In this document: positions 25,918 to 34,495 of the stretch, piece after piece
Numbering within the stretch: the stretch's first letter is position 1
How the letters are laid out: each line of letters begins with the position of its first letter
Origin: Azophilus sp965220835
GTDB taxonomy: Bacteria > Pseudomonadota > Gammaproteobacteria > Pseudomonadales > Azotimanducaceae
DNA length: 64,000 nucleotides
Direction: 5' to 3'
NCBI GenBank assembly: GCA_965220835.1
Contig: OZ244842.1
Location: 2,604,001-2,668,000 of the forward strand
Made by a program: the position numbers and the translations under genes
The notes under the pieces: model-generated
What the model saw: only the letters and a program-made list of their open reading frames with translations
The model's database searches: none
What the model was told of the DNA's origin: nothing

Positions 25918-28154
25918 GGGCTTGGCTCGATCAATATCGGCCGGCTGGTGGCCTGCTGCAGGGCCTCGAACACGCCTCGCACCGCTTGGTAGTCGGAAGC
26001 CGGCAGAATGTAGGGTTGACGCATGTTCAGCGTGGATGTCAATTGGCGCGTCGACGGGTTCCAGGTTTGCTTGAGCCGAAAGCCCAGCCCGCTTGGGCCG
26101 TCCCGTTCACGGTCTTCAAGTGTGGCGGGAGCCATGCCCGGCGGCAGATTCCAGACCATGCTCACCTCGAAGCGGCCACCTTCCAGCCAGAGCGGATGTT
26201 GGCGCTGCTCCGCCACAAAGGGGTTTTCGAACAGGTACACATCCGGGAAAGCGGGCAGCACGGCGCTCCCGGCCATTGTCTGCACGTTGGGTTGCCAATC
26301 AACGCTGGTTTCTAGGCGGTACGGTGCCCAGATGTCGGCGTCCGGATCTGGCGGTTGCACGTCAAAGTCCTCGTCAAGCTCAATGCCGGTCCATCGATCG
26401 ACCAATCCGCGCACCCGAGCGGCTCGGCGCTCGCTTAAGCTCTCAAGATCCGTGTCCTTGCCCGCAAGGCCCATGGACCAACGGGCCCGGTTGGCATCCG
26501 CTCCCTCGAACGTGAGCGCGACCTGGAGTGATCGGTCGGGACCGGCGGCAGTCAGAGCGTCGGATTCGAAGCGTGCGCGAATCTGCTCGCTGATCGGCGT
26601 GTCGATGGGCACGCGGTGCAAGGACCAATCGGTGCGTCGCTCGCCGGGGTCACGAAACATGAGGGCGCCGAGACTTGCGGAACCCAAAGACCAGCCATCC
26701 GAGAGCGGATCGTCGGGCCGGAGGTATCGCGGCATGCCTGAGGGGCGGCTCACTTCCAATAACAGTTGCCTGCCGAAGGGTCGCCAGCTTTGGAACAGCG
26801 TCACAAAGGGGAGCCCGAAGCGGCTCAGCACCAACACTTCGCTGGTTTCCAAACCTGCCTGGTCGAGCAGGTAGCGAACGTAGTGTGCGAAGGCGCCCCC
26901 TGCCGCCGTGCCCTTGCGTTTCAGTTTGTCCAGGCTTCGCCAGTTCTTGCCATCCAGATCCAACTCCACCTGCTCCTTGGCGTAGCGCAGGATGCGATCT
27001 ATTCGCTGATCCACCGATAACGTCAGCGGCGCAATGGCTTCAAGGTCAGCGGGCGTCTCGCCGGTCTTGCTGCGCCGGGCGAAATTGAGGTAGTTGCCAC
27101 TGCGCGCCCGCAGTCCACTTTGCAGCACTTGAAAGTCCCGGGCATTGGTTTTGGTAAGCGGCAGAACCTGCAGCCCCAGTTCATCCGTCGGGGCCAGCGG
27201 TTCCAGTTGGTCCACGGAGCGCGTGGCCCAAGCGAGGTCGAAGCGCGCCCCCGCGGGCATGATTTGCTCCGAATCCAGCACGTATGCGTGTTTGCGCCAT
27301 TGTTGATGGCCAAACTGCCTGGTCAACAGCCCCAGCGTGGTGCCGGTTCTAAAGCGTGGAGGCGCGAAGGGTTCTTCGGTGTTGGGCAAAACATCGGTGG
27401 CAGTGAGTTCCAGATCGTTCAGGGTGGATACGCGGATTTCGCCATGTTGCGGCATGCGCGAAAGCAGGAAGGGCACTCGATACCAACCCCCCATAATCGT
27501 CAGTGTGGGTTTTCCTTCGCCGGCCAGCCGTCCTTGGGATTTGAGGCTGAATCGGCGAATCGGAAACTTGGAGTGAACGGCAAATGTGTCCAGCAGGTCG
27601 ACGGACCTGCTTCTGCTGGTCCAAGCCAGATCAAGCACCGCGCCGGGTTCCACGCGCGGAAAGGTAACGGTGCGCAGCGGCAGTTTGCGCCGGCTGCCCA
27701 ACGTGGCATCGAGTTCCTGAATGTCCTTCTGCGGGTCAATCGCGTGGACACCGCCATCGGCGCTCAGCGTGCGGCCTTGGATGCCCAGAATCTCAATGCC
27801 GGTCTCGTCACCAAAAAAGGTGTGCTGCTTAAGGGCTTCAACGCCCGCATGGTTGCGCACCAAATAGCGCACCTGTTGCCGCGTCAGCTTGGTGGTGCGC
27901 GCGGTCAGCACTTCTAGCCGGGAGCTGATCGCGATGCGCTGATCCAGAACAACGATGTTGGCCTCGCGTTCAGCATCGTTTTGCGGATCAAGATCGCTCT
28001 GGGCCGGCCGCGGGGCAAACTCCACCAACCAAGGATCCGAAGCCTCTGATCCCACGCCACTGTCATCCAGATTCTCCGCCGCTGCACCCGCCATCACGGC
28101 CGCGGGTAGGGCCAGCAGCACCAGCAACCAAGCCAACATCAAGCGCTCGGACAT
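25914..28154 (-). CDS. Exported DUF3857-type protein with degenerate transglutaminase domain
   Basis: A 746-residue paralogue of the protein encoded downstream, starting at ATG 28154 with a strong GGAGGGGAA site and a signal peptide ending near AAA. The N-terminal DUF3857-like part (VVLDQRIAI, RTVTFPRVEPGAVLDLAW) is kept. In the transglutaminase-like part the Cys position reads GTAAGGAFAHYVRYLLDQAGLETSEVLV, the His strand reads PFGRQLLLEV and the Asp region reads LRPDDP, so Cys and His are missing. It is therefore likely a non-enzymatic partner of the intact paralogue. Function otherwise unknown. Confidence 0.78.
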   Translation of the reverse strand: MSERLMLAWLLVLLALPAAVMAGAAAENLDDSGVGSEASDPWLVEFAPRPAQSDLDPQNDAEREANIVVLDQRIAISSRLEVLTARTTKLTRQQVRYLVRNHAGVEALKQHTFFGDETGIEILGIQGRTLSADGGVHAIDPQKDIQELDATLGSRRKLPLRTVTFPRVEPGAVLDLAWTSRSRSVDLLDTFAVHSKFPIRRFSLKSQGRLAGEGKPTLTIMGGWYRVPFLLSRMPQHGEIRVSTLNDLELTATDVLPNTEEPFAPPRFRTGTTLGLLTRQFGHQQWRKHAYVLDSEQIMPAGARFDLAWATRSVDQLEPLAPTDELGLQVLPLTKTNARDFQVLQSGLRARSGNYLNFARRSKTGETPADLEAIAPLTLSVDQRIDRILRYAKEQVELDLDGKNWRSLDKLKRKGTAAGGAFAHYVRYLLDQAGLETSEVLVLSRFGLPFVTLFQSWRPFGRQLLLEVSRPSGMPRYLRPDDPLSDGWSLGSASLGALMFRDPGERRTDWSLHRVPIDTPISEQIRARFESDALTAAGPDRSLQVALTFEGADANRARWSMGLAGKDTDLESLSERRAARVRGLVDRWTGIELDEDFDVQPPDPDADIWAPYRLETSVDWQPNVQTMAGSAVLPAFPDVYLFENPFVAEQRQHPLWLEGGRFEVSMVWNLPPGMAPATLEDRERDGPSGLGFRLKQTWNPSTRQLTSTLNMRQPYILPASDYQAVRGVFEALQQATSRPILIEPSP

Positions 28155-28399
28155 TTCCCCTCCGCCATTACGTGAACGCCAGCGCCTCAATGGACGCCGA
28201 CGCCCAACATAGCGCACATAGCCAAGTCTGGCGAATTTCGCATGGAAAGCTCTGGCTAGGCCTCACCCCGATGACCATTCAGACACGCCTGCGGGACTAC
28301 GGAAAGCGCCGTTTCCCCATCCGGCAGCGCTCTGGAGGGTTGGTGAATTTCGGCAAACGGCTACTCGTTGACTTGTCGACCAAGGACGGGCAGCACCCA

Positions 28400-28428
28400 T
28401 TGTAAATCCCCAACCCCTTCGCTAAGAT
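28400..28428 (+). promoter_or_regulatory. Candidate promoter of rplM-rpsI
   Basis: TTGTAA at 28400-28405 and TAAGAT at 28423-28428 with a 17-bp spacer and a G/C-rich segment after the -10 box, about 30 bp before the L13 start. The region 28155-28399 shows nothing else that I recognise. Confidence 0.5.
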
Positions 28429-28460
28429 TCGCGCTCCCCAAATCGGGCACTCCAAGGGCT

Positions 28461-28889
28461 ATGAAGACTTTGAGCATGCGCGCTCAGGATGTGCGGCGCG
28501 CTTGGTATGTTGTGGACGCCGAAAACAAGACGCTGGGCCGGCTGGCTTCCGCCATCGCCGTTCGCCTGCGCGGCAAGCACAAGCCCGAGTACACGCCCCA
28601 TGTGGACACGGGCGACTATGTCATCGTGATCAACGCAGACAAGGTGCACGTAACCGGCAACAAGGAAACCGGCAAGGTTTACCATCGCCACAGCGGCTAC
28701 CCCGGCGGCATCAAGAGCACCACCTTGGGCAAGCTGCGCGCCACCCATCCGGAGCGCATCATCGAGAAGGCGGTCAAGGGCATGCTGCCGAGAAACCCGC
28801 TGGGACGGGCCGTGTTCCGCAAGCTCAAGGTCTATGCCGGCCCCAGCCACCCCCACGCTGCACAGCAGCCGGAACCCCTCAACCTCTGA
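28461..28889 (+). CDS. rplM: 50S ribosomal protein L13
   Basis: A 142-residue protein, exactly the usual bacterial L13 length, which binds 23S rRNA early in 50S assembly. Recognisable segments are WYVVDAENKTLGRLASAIA near residue 15, GDYVIVINA near 55, HSGYPGG near 80 and MLPRNPLGRAVFRKLKVY near 108. ATG 28461 gives the standard N-terminus MKTLSM. It is followed 33 bp later by rpsI, as in nearly all bacteria. Confidence 0.97.
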   Translation: MKTLSMRAQDVRRAWYVVDAENKTLGRLASAIAVRLRGKHKPEYTPHVDTGDYVIVINADKVHVTGNKETGKVYHRHSGYPGGIKSTTLGKLRATHPERIIEKAVKGMLPRNPLGRAVFRKLKVYAGPSHPHAAQQPEPLNL

Positions 28890-28922
28890 CCCCACCCCAC
28901 TTCAAGGAGCATTTGACGGCCA

Positions 28923-29333
28923 ATGGCAATAGCGGCAACAGCGGCAGGGCAATCCGACTACGGCACGGGCCGGCGCAAGACGTCAGCGGCCCGTGTGTTC
29001 ATCACCAGCGGCACCGGCAACATCATGGTCAACGCCCAGCCCCTGGATGAGTACTTCGGGCGGGAGACCGCGCGGATGATCGTCCGCCAACCCCTCGACG
29101 TGGCGGAATTGGGCGACAAGGTGGACATACGGGTCAGCGTTCGCGGCGGCGGCACCTCCGGCCAAGCCGGCGCCATTCGCCATGGCATCGCCAGGGCCTT
29201 GGTGGCCCGCGACGAATCCCTGCGCACGCCGCTGCGCCGGGCCGGTTTCCTCACCCGCGACGCCCGCGCCGTGGAGCGCAAGAAGGTGGGGCTGCGCAAG
29301 GCCCGCAAACGGCCTCAGTACTCCAAGCGATAA
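28923..29333 (+). CDS. rpsI: 30S ribosomal protein S9
   Basis: A 136-residue S9 protein. The N-terminus YGTGRRKTSAARVF, the middle VRGGGTSGQAGAIRHGIARAL and the C-terminal tail KARKRPQYSKR, whose final Arg contacts the P-site tRNA, are all present. AAGGAG lies somewhat far (about 14 nt) from ATG 28923. Second gene of the rplM-rpsI operon; the petABC operon follows after 14 bp, an order also known from Pseudomonas. Confidence 0.97.
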   Translation: MAIAATAAGQSDYGTGRRKTSAARVFITSGTGNIMVNAQPLDEYFGRETARMIVRQPLDVAELGDKVDIRVSVRGGGTSGQAGAIRHGIARALVARDESLRTPLRRAGFLTRDARAVERKKVGLRKARKRPQYSKR

Positions 29334-29347
29334 GGAGCCTTCTAGCC

Positions 29348-29989
29348 TTGAGCACGGAATCAGCGGTCGGTGGGGATACGCCCTCCACCGCGCCCAGCCC
29401 GGTCAATCGCGAACGTCGCTACTTCCTGATTGGCGCCACGGCCACGGTCGGCGGCGTTGGCGTGGTGGGCGCGGCCATCCCCTTCGTGCAGTCCTGGATG
29501 CCCAGCGCCAAGGCCCGGGCGGCCGGCGCCCCGGTGACGCTGGACATCAGCAAGCTGCGGCCCGGCGAGATGCTCGGCCCCATTCCCGCTTGGCGGGGCA
29601 AGCCGGTGTTCGTGGTCCGCCGCAGCGAAGCGGCGGTAGCCCATCTGGAGCAGGCCAACGCCAACCTGGCGGACCCGGATTCCGACAACTTGGAAATGCA
29701 GCCCGAATACGCGCGCAACGCATGGCGCTCCCGACGGCCTGAAATCGGCGTCTACCTGGGCCTGTGCACGCATCTCGGATGCTCGCCAAAGTTCTACGGC
29801 ATCGTGCAGCCCGAAACCTTCGACGCCAACTGGCAGGGCGGCTTCTTCTGCCCCTGCCACGGCTCCCGCTTCGACTTGGCCGGGCGAGTGGTCCAGGCGG
29901 TGCCCGCTCCGGACAACCTGGAAGTGCCGCCCTACCGGTTCGCCACCGAAAACACCATAGTGATCGGCGAAGACGAGGAAACCGCGTAG
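29348..29989 (+). CDS. petA: Cytochrome bc1 complex Rieske iron-sulfur protein
   Basis: A 213-residue Rieske subunit that moves electrons from ubiquinol at the Qo site to cytochrome c1. It has a Tat-like/anchor N-terminus (RRYFLIGATATVGGVGVVGAAIP) and the two cluster-binding loops CTHLGC (near 138) and CPCHGS (near 161), each with Cys and His. The TTG start at 29348 follows AAGGAGCC and gives the right N-terminus; no ATG fits. Its stop TAG overlaps the GTG of petB by one base. The protein faces the periplasm. Confidence 0.95.
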   Translation: MSTESAVGGDTPSTAPSPVNRERRYFLIGATATVGGVGVVGAAIPFVQSWMPSAKARAAGAPVTLDISKLRPGEMLGPIPAWRGKPVFVVRRSEAAVAHLEQANANLADPDSDNLEMQPEYARNAWRSRRPEIGVYLGLCTHLGCSPKFYGIVQPETFDANWQGGFFCPCHGSRFDLAGRVVQAVPAPDNLEVPPYRFATENTIVIGEDEETA

Positions 29990-31266
29990 TGGAACAGACG
30001 CAGCAAGCTAAGCGCGCGATCCCCCGGCTTTGGGGCGAGTTGGTGGATTGGGTGGACGACCGCTTCCCGGCCACCGAGACCTGGAACTACCATCTGGCGA
30101 AGTACTACGCGCCCAAGAACCACAACTTCTGGTACCTGATGGGCTGGCTGGCCATGGTCATCCTGGTCAACCAGCTTGTCACCGGCATCTGGCTGACCAT
30201 GAGCTACGTGCCGAGCGGCGACGGCGCGTTTGCCTCGGTCGAGTACATCATGCGCGACGTGGAGTTCGGCTGGCTGCTGCGCTACCTCCACTCCACCGGC
30301 GCCTCGGCCTTCTTCGTCATCGTTTACCTGCACATGTTCCGCGGCCTCATGTACGGCTCCTACCGCAAGCCGCGGGAGCTGCTGTGGCTGATTGGCATGG
30401 CCATCTACCTCGCCTTGATGGCCGAGGGCTTCTTCGGCTACCTGCTGCCTTGGGGCAACATGTCGTATTGGGGGGCGCAAGTCATCGTCTCCCTGTTCGG
30501 GGCCATCCCCTACATCGGCCCGGGCCTGATGGAGTGGATCCGGGGCGACTTCCTGATGTCGGAAATCACCCTGAACCGCTTCTTCGCGCTGCACGTGGTG
30601 GCCCTGCCGCTGGTTCTTGTTGGGCTGGTGTTCCTGCACCTCGTGGCCCTGCACCACGTTGGCTCCACAGCGCCGGACGGCGTGGACATCAAGAAGCACA
30701 AGGACGCCACCGGCAAGCCCTTGGACGGCATTCCCTTCTGGCCCTACACCGTCACCCACGACGTGCATGCCACCGTGGTGTTCCTGTTCATCTTCTGCGC
30801 GGCGGTGTTCTTCGCCCCGGAGATGGGCGGCTACTTCCTGGAGAAGCCCAACTTCGAGATGGCCAATCCGCTCAAGACCCCGGAACACATCGCGCCGGTC
30901 TGGTACTACACACCCTTTTACGCCATGCTGCGGGCCGCCACCTATCCGCTGTTCGGCGTGTCCGCCAAGTTCTGGGGGCTGGTGGTGATGGTTGGCGCCA
31001 TCATCATACCCGCGCTGCTGCCTTGGCTTGACCGCAGCCCCGTGTCCTCCATCCGCTCCAAGGGCTTGGCCTCCAAGTGGATGCTGGGCCTGTTCGTGGT
31101 GAGTTTCTTCATTCTCGGCTATCTGGGCATCACGCCGCCCTCGCCGCTGGCGACGGCGATGTCCCAAGTCTGCACGGTGCTGTACTTCGCCTACTTCGTG
31201 CTGATGCCTTGGTACACGCGGGTGGAGAAAACCAAGCCGCCGCCCGACCGGGTGACCATGCGATGA
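29989..31266 (+). CDS. petB: Cytochrome b subunit of the bc1 complex
   Basis: A 425-residue polytopic membrane protein carrying haems bL and bH and forming the Qo and Qi quinone sites. Haem-ligand histidines are visible in LLRYLHSTGASAFFVIVYLH (helix B) and in FALHVVALPLVLVGLVFLHLV (helix D). The Qo-site motif corresponding to PEWY reads PVWY (near residue 303), a variant known in beta- and gammaproteobacteria. GTG 29989 starts the usual N-terminus and overlaps petA by one base; the end overlaps petC by 4 bp. Confidence 0.96.
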   Translation: MEQTQQAKRAIPRLWGELVDWVDDRFPATETWNYHLAKYYAPKNHNFWYLMGWLAMVILVNQLVTGIWLTMSYVPSGDGAFASVEYIMRDVEFGWLLRYLHSTGASAFFVIVYLHMFRGLMYGSYRKPRELLWLIGMAIYLALMAEGFFGYLLPWGNMSYWGAQVIVSLFGAIPYIGPGLMEWIRGDFLMSEITLNRFFALHVVALPLVLVGLVFLHLVALHHVGSTAPDGVDIKKHKDATGKPLDGIPFWPYTVTHDVHATVVFLFIFCAAVFFAPEMGGYFLEKPNFEMANPLKTPEHIAPVWYYTPFYAMLRAATYPLFGVSAKFWGLVVMVGAIIIPALLPWLDRSPVSSIRSKGLASKWMLGLFVVSFFILGYLGITPPSPLATAMSQVCTVLYFAYFVLMPWYTRVEKTKPPPDRVTMR

Positions 31267-32039
31267 CCGCCAGCCTGCCTTGGCGTGCTCGCACGCGCCT
31301 GCCCTGGCGTCTTCAGACGCGCCTGCTGCCCCTGCTCGCACTGCTGGCCTGCGCCTCCGGTGGGGCTTGGTCGGCGGCGAGTGACTGGCCCATGGCGCCC
31401 ATGTCGCCGGACCTCAATGATCAGCCCTCCCTGCAACGGGGCTTGCAGCTGTACGCCAACTACTGCCTTGGCTGCCACTCGCTGCAGTTCCAACGCTACG
31501 AGCGCACTGCCGATGATCTCGGCATTCCCCACGATGTGGTGGCGGACGAACTCATCTTCACGGGCCAGAAGATCGGCGAATTGATGACCACCGCCATGGA
31601 CCCGGAAAGCGCCAAGGCCTGGTTCGGCGGACCACCCCCCGATCTCACGATGGTCACGCGAGTGCGCAGCCCGGAGTGGATCTACAACTACCTCAAGACC
31701 TTCTACGTGGATGAGACCCGGCCCTTCGGAGTCAACAACAAGGTGTTCGAAAACGTCGGCATGCCCCACGCGCTGATCGACCTGCAGGGCGTCCAGCGGG
31801 ATGCCTGCCCGGAAGGCGTGGAAGGCTGCCGGCAACTGGCCATAGACCCAGGCAGCGGCCTGATGACCGCAGAACAGTACGATCAGGCTGCCTATGACAT
31901 CGCCAACTTTCTGCACTACGTTGGCGAGCCCACCCGGCTTGTCCGCGAGCGTTTGGGCCTGTACGTGCTCGGCTTTCTGGCCTTCCTGGGCATTTTCACC
32001 TACCTGCTCAACCGGGAGTTCTGGAAGGATGTCCACTAA
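31263..32039 (+). CDS. petC: Cytochrome c1
   Basis: A 258-residue haem protein with a cleavable signal sequence (LLPLLALLACASGGAWSA), the haem-attachment motif CLGCH near residue 74, a Met ligand region near VGMPHALI, and a C-terminal transmembrane anchor (LGLYVLGFLAFLGIFTYLL) ending in basic residues. It passes electrons to a soluble cytochrome c. Start ATG 31263 overlaps petB by 4 bp. About 185 bp separate it from sspA with no gene between. Confidence 0.95.
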   Translation: MTASLPWRARTRLPWRLQTRLLPLLALLACASGGAWSAASDWPMAPMSPDLNDQPSLQRGLQLYANYCLGCHSLQFQRYERTADDLGIPHDVVADELIFTGQKIGELMTTAMDPESAKAWFGGPPPDLTMVTRVRSPEWIYNYLKTFYVDETRPFGVNNKVFENVGMPHALIDLQGVQRDACPEGVEGCRQLAIDPGSGLMTAEQYDQAAYDIANFLHYVGEPTRLVRERLGLYVLGFLAFLGIFTYLLNREFWKDVH

Positions 32040-32224
32040 GGCCTATCGTTCGGCACAGGGTGCTGGCCTGGGGCGAGGATCATCCTGGCTCCCACGGGTG
32101 CCGCCGGCTGGAAAGGCGTTGCGCGTTCTTGCACGACATCGCACCGAAGGTGCGCGCCCTCGCTTGGGCCGTTGGCGGGCAAGCTCGGCCGAGAAGCTCG
32201 GAGCGCGTTAATGGAGGCGGGCCG

Positions 32225-32857
32225 ATGAACTTGGGGGACCGCCAGTCTTCGATGCTGCTCTACTCCGACCCCCGGGACCAATACTCTCACCGGGTGCGCA
32301 TGATGCTGGCGGAGAAGGGCGTCATCGTGGACTTGGTGGACGTCGATGCGGGCAGCCCGCCGGCGGAGCTGGCCAACCACAACCCTTACAACACGGTACC
32401 CACGCTCACCGACCGGGACTTGGTGCTCTACGATGCCAACATCATCATGGAGTACCTTGATGAACGCTTTCCCCATCCGCCGCTGCTGCCGGTGTACCCG
32501 GTGCAAAGGGCGCTCTCAAGGCTGTGGATCCACCGCATCGAAAAGGAATGGAGCAGCCAGCTGGACCCGCTGATGGCCGGCCAAGGCTCCGAGGCCTTTC
32601 AGCAGCAGGCCAAGGCCAACCTGCGCGCCAGCCTGACCGACACTGCACCCATCTTCAGCCAGAAACCCTTCTTCATGAACGAGGAGTTCACCTTGGTGGA
32701 CTGCTGCGTGGCGCCGGTCCTGTGGCGTCTGAAGGCGGCTGGCATCGTGCTGCGCGACCGCCGGACCCGGCCCTTGAGAAACTACATGCAGCGGATGTTC
32801 GAGCGCGACTCGTTCCAAAAGAGCCTCAGCGAAGCCGAACAGGAGATGGGCGAATAA
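32225..32857 (+). CDS. sspA: Stringent starvation protein A (GST-fold RNAP-associated regulator)
   Basis: A 210-residue protein with the thioredoxin-like N-domain (LLYSDPRDQYSHRVRMMLAEKG, NPYNTVPTLTDRDLVLYDANIIMEYLDERFPHPPL) and the helical GST C-domain (FTLVDCCVAPVLWRL). SspA lacks GST activity and binds RNA polymerase to redirect it in stress and virulence. ATG 32225 has a GGAGG site. It sits just upstream of sspB and downstream of the bc1 genes, the classic gammaproteobacterial order. Confidence 0.94.
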   Translation: MNLGDRQSSMLLYSDPRDQYSHRVRMMLAEKGVIVDLVDVDAGSPPAELANHNPYNTVPTLTDRDLVLYDANIIMEYLDERFPHPPLLPVYPVQRALSRLWIHRIEKEWSSQLDPLMAGQGSEAFQQQAKANLRASLTDTAPIFSQKPFFMNEEFTLVDCCVAPVLWRLKAAGIVLRDRRTRPLRNYMQRMFERDSFQKSLSEAEQEMGE

Positions 32858-33222
32858 CCAGCAAACGACCCTACCTGTTGCGGGCGCTCTATGATTGGAT
32901 GGTGGACAGCGGCCACACGCCCCATCTGCTGCTCGATGCCGCCGCCGATGGGGTGGTTGTGCCACGGGAGTACGTCGCCGACGGCCGCATTGTGCTCAAC
33001 GTTTCTCCGACGGCCGTGCGCGGCCTCACCATCGGCAACGACACCCTGACCTTCGACGGGCGTTTCGCCGGGCGGGCCTTTCAGGTTTCGGCGCCCACAT
33101 CCAGCGTGATGGCCATCTACGCCAAGGAGACCGGCGAGGGCACGCTGTTCAACGAAGACGCCGAAGCGCCCGCTGAAGCCCCTAAGGCCAAGCGCAGCCC
33201 AACTCTGAAGCTGGTCACTTAA
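32854..33222 (+). CDS. sspB: ClpXP specificity-enhancing factor SspB, apparent ATA start
   Basis: SspB tethers ssrA-tagged proteins to ClpX. The conserved N-terminus RPYLLRALYDWMVDSGHTPHLL, the core YVADGRIVLNVSPTAVRGL and the SVMAIYAKETGEGTLF end are clear. No ATG, GTG or TTG lies upstream of the conserved RPYLLRA in this frame. The best start is ATA 32854, overlapping the sspA stop as ATAA and placed 8 nt after a perfect AGGAG (32841-32845). The next possible start, TTG 32878, would cut off RPYLL. Ends with a tail rich in Glu/Ala/Lys and a basic terminus that may bind ClpX. The convergent ftsZ stop lies 14 bp beyond. Confidence 0.85.
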   Translation: MTSKRPYLLRALYDWMVDSGHTPHLLLDAAADGVVVPREYVADGRIVLNVSPTAVRGLTIGNDTLTFDGRFAGRAFQVSAPTSSVMAIYAKETGEGTLFNEDAEAPAEAPKAKRSPTLKLVT

Positions 33223-33236
33223 GGCCTTCTAGCCTC

Positions 33237-34376
33237 CTAGTCCGCTTGGCGGCGCAGAAAGGTCGGCAGGTCGAGGAACTCCGGGTCCGTGTTGCCCACC
33301 GAATTCCGCGCGGGCTCCCGATGCCGGTAGTCATGGATGCCTCGTCGGGAAGGCGGCTGGTCATATTCGCTGTAGTCGCTGCCAAGCTCAACCGCCACGG
33401 CGCGCGGTCTTGCCGCCGTGCCACGCACCTGGTCCGCCAAGCCAGTGGCCACGATGGTCACTTTGACCTCCTCCTCCATCGACTCGTCAATCACCAAGCC
33501 GCCGATGAATGTGGCCTTTTCCGAAGCGATTTCGTTGATCATGCCGTTGATTTCGTAGTACTCATCCAGCACGAATGACGGACCGGCCGTGACGTTCAGC
33601 AACACGCCCCGAGCGTCGCGCATGTCGATGTCGTCCAGCAACGGGCAATCGATGGCGGCCTCCGCGGCGCGGCGCGCGCGGCTCTCCCCGGACGCCCGGC
33701 CGGTGCCCATCATGGCCGTGCCCTTGATGCCCATCACCGTTTGCACGTCGGCGAAGTCAACGTTCATGATGCCGTGGCTCACGATCAGGTCCGAAATGCC
33801 TTCAACCGCGCCCAGCAGCACGTCGTTGGCGGCCGCAAAGGCGTTCATGAGCGTGAAGTTCGGATCGGCGTCCTTGAGCTTGTCGTTGGAGATCGTGATC
33901 AGGGAATCGACGTACTCGGCCAGTTGGTCGAGGCCCGCATCGGCTTGGGCATCACGCCGTTCGTGGGCAAACGGCCGGGTGACCACGGCCACCGTCAATA
34001 TGTTCTTCTCCCGCGCCAGTTTCGCCACCACCGGCGCCGCTCCGGTACCGGTGCCGCCTCCCATGCCTGCAGCGATGAACACCATGTTGGAGCCCTCAAG
34101 CACCTCGCTGATGCGCGCCGCCTCCTCCAAGGCCGCCTGACGCCCAGTTTCCGGGTTGGCGCCCGCACCAAGCCCCTTGGTCACCGAGGTGCCAATGGCC
34201 AGCTTGATCGGCACGTTCAACGCCCTGAGCGCCTGCATGTCGGTGTTCATGGCGATGAACTCCACGCCAGGCAGGCTGTTGTTCACCATGTGCTGGACGG
34301 CATTGCCACCGCCGCCGCCCACGCCGACCACCTTGATGACGGCGTTGCGCGGATCGGTTTCCTCGAGTGTAAACAT
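33237..34376 (-). CDS. ftsZ: Cell-division tubulin FtsZ
   Basis: FtsZ polymerises with GTP into the division ring. The glycine-rich start NAVIKVVGVGGGGGNAV, the tubulin signature GGGTGTG near residue 107 and the C-terminal peptide LDLPTFLRRQAD that binds FtsA and ZipA are all present. ATG 34376 is chosen because it gives the family N-terminus MFTLEETDPRN, has GGAGA at good spacing and makes a 379-residue protein; ATG 34442 would add 22 residues. It is the last gene of the dcw cluster here, with no lpxC after it. 119 bp separate it from ftsA. Confidence 0.96.
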   Translation of the reverse strand: MFTLEETDPRNAVIKVVGVGGGGGNAVQHMVNNSLPGVEFIAMNTDMQALRALNVPIKLAIGTSVTKGLGAGANPETGRQAALEEAARISEVLEGSNMVFIAAGMGGGTGTGAAPVVAKLAREKNILTVAVVTRPFAHERRDAQADAGLDQLAEYVDSLITISNDKLKDADPNFTLMNAFAAANDVLLGAVEGISDLIVSHGIMNVDFADVQTVMGIKGTAMMGTGRASGESRARRAAEAAIDCPLLDDIDMRDARGVLLNVTAGPSFVLDEYYEINGMINEIASEKATFIGGLVIDESMEEEVKVTIVATGLADQVRGTAARPRAVAVELGSDYSEYDQPPSRRGIHDYRHREPARNSVGNTDPEFLDLPTFLRRQAD

Positions 34377-34495
34377 GGGCTTGTCTCCAGTTGAAGGTTG
34401 CTGGTGGTTGGGGTCCTGGGGTTTGGGTTCGGTTGTGTTCATGGTCGCCTTTGTGGTCTCTCCGCTGATGATCAGGCTGACTGCGTGCGCTTCAA

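Noticed and set aside
34377..34442. ftsZ extension from ATG 34442
   Set aside because: It would add 22 residues without family similarity, while ATG 34376 has a better ribosome site and the normal N-terminus.
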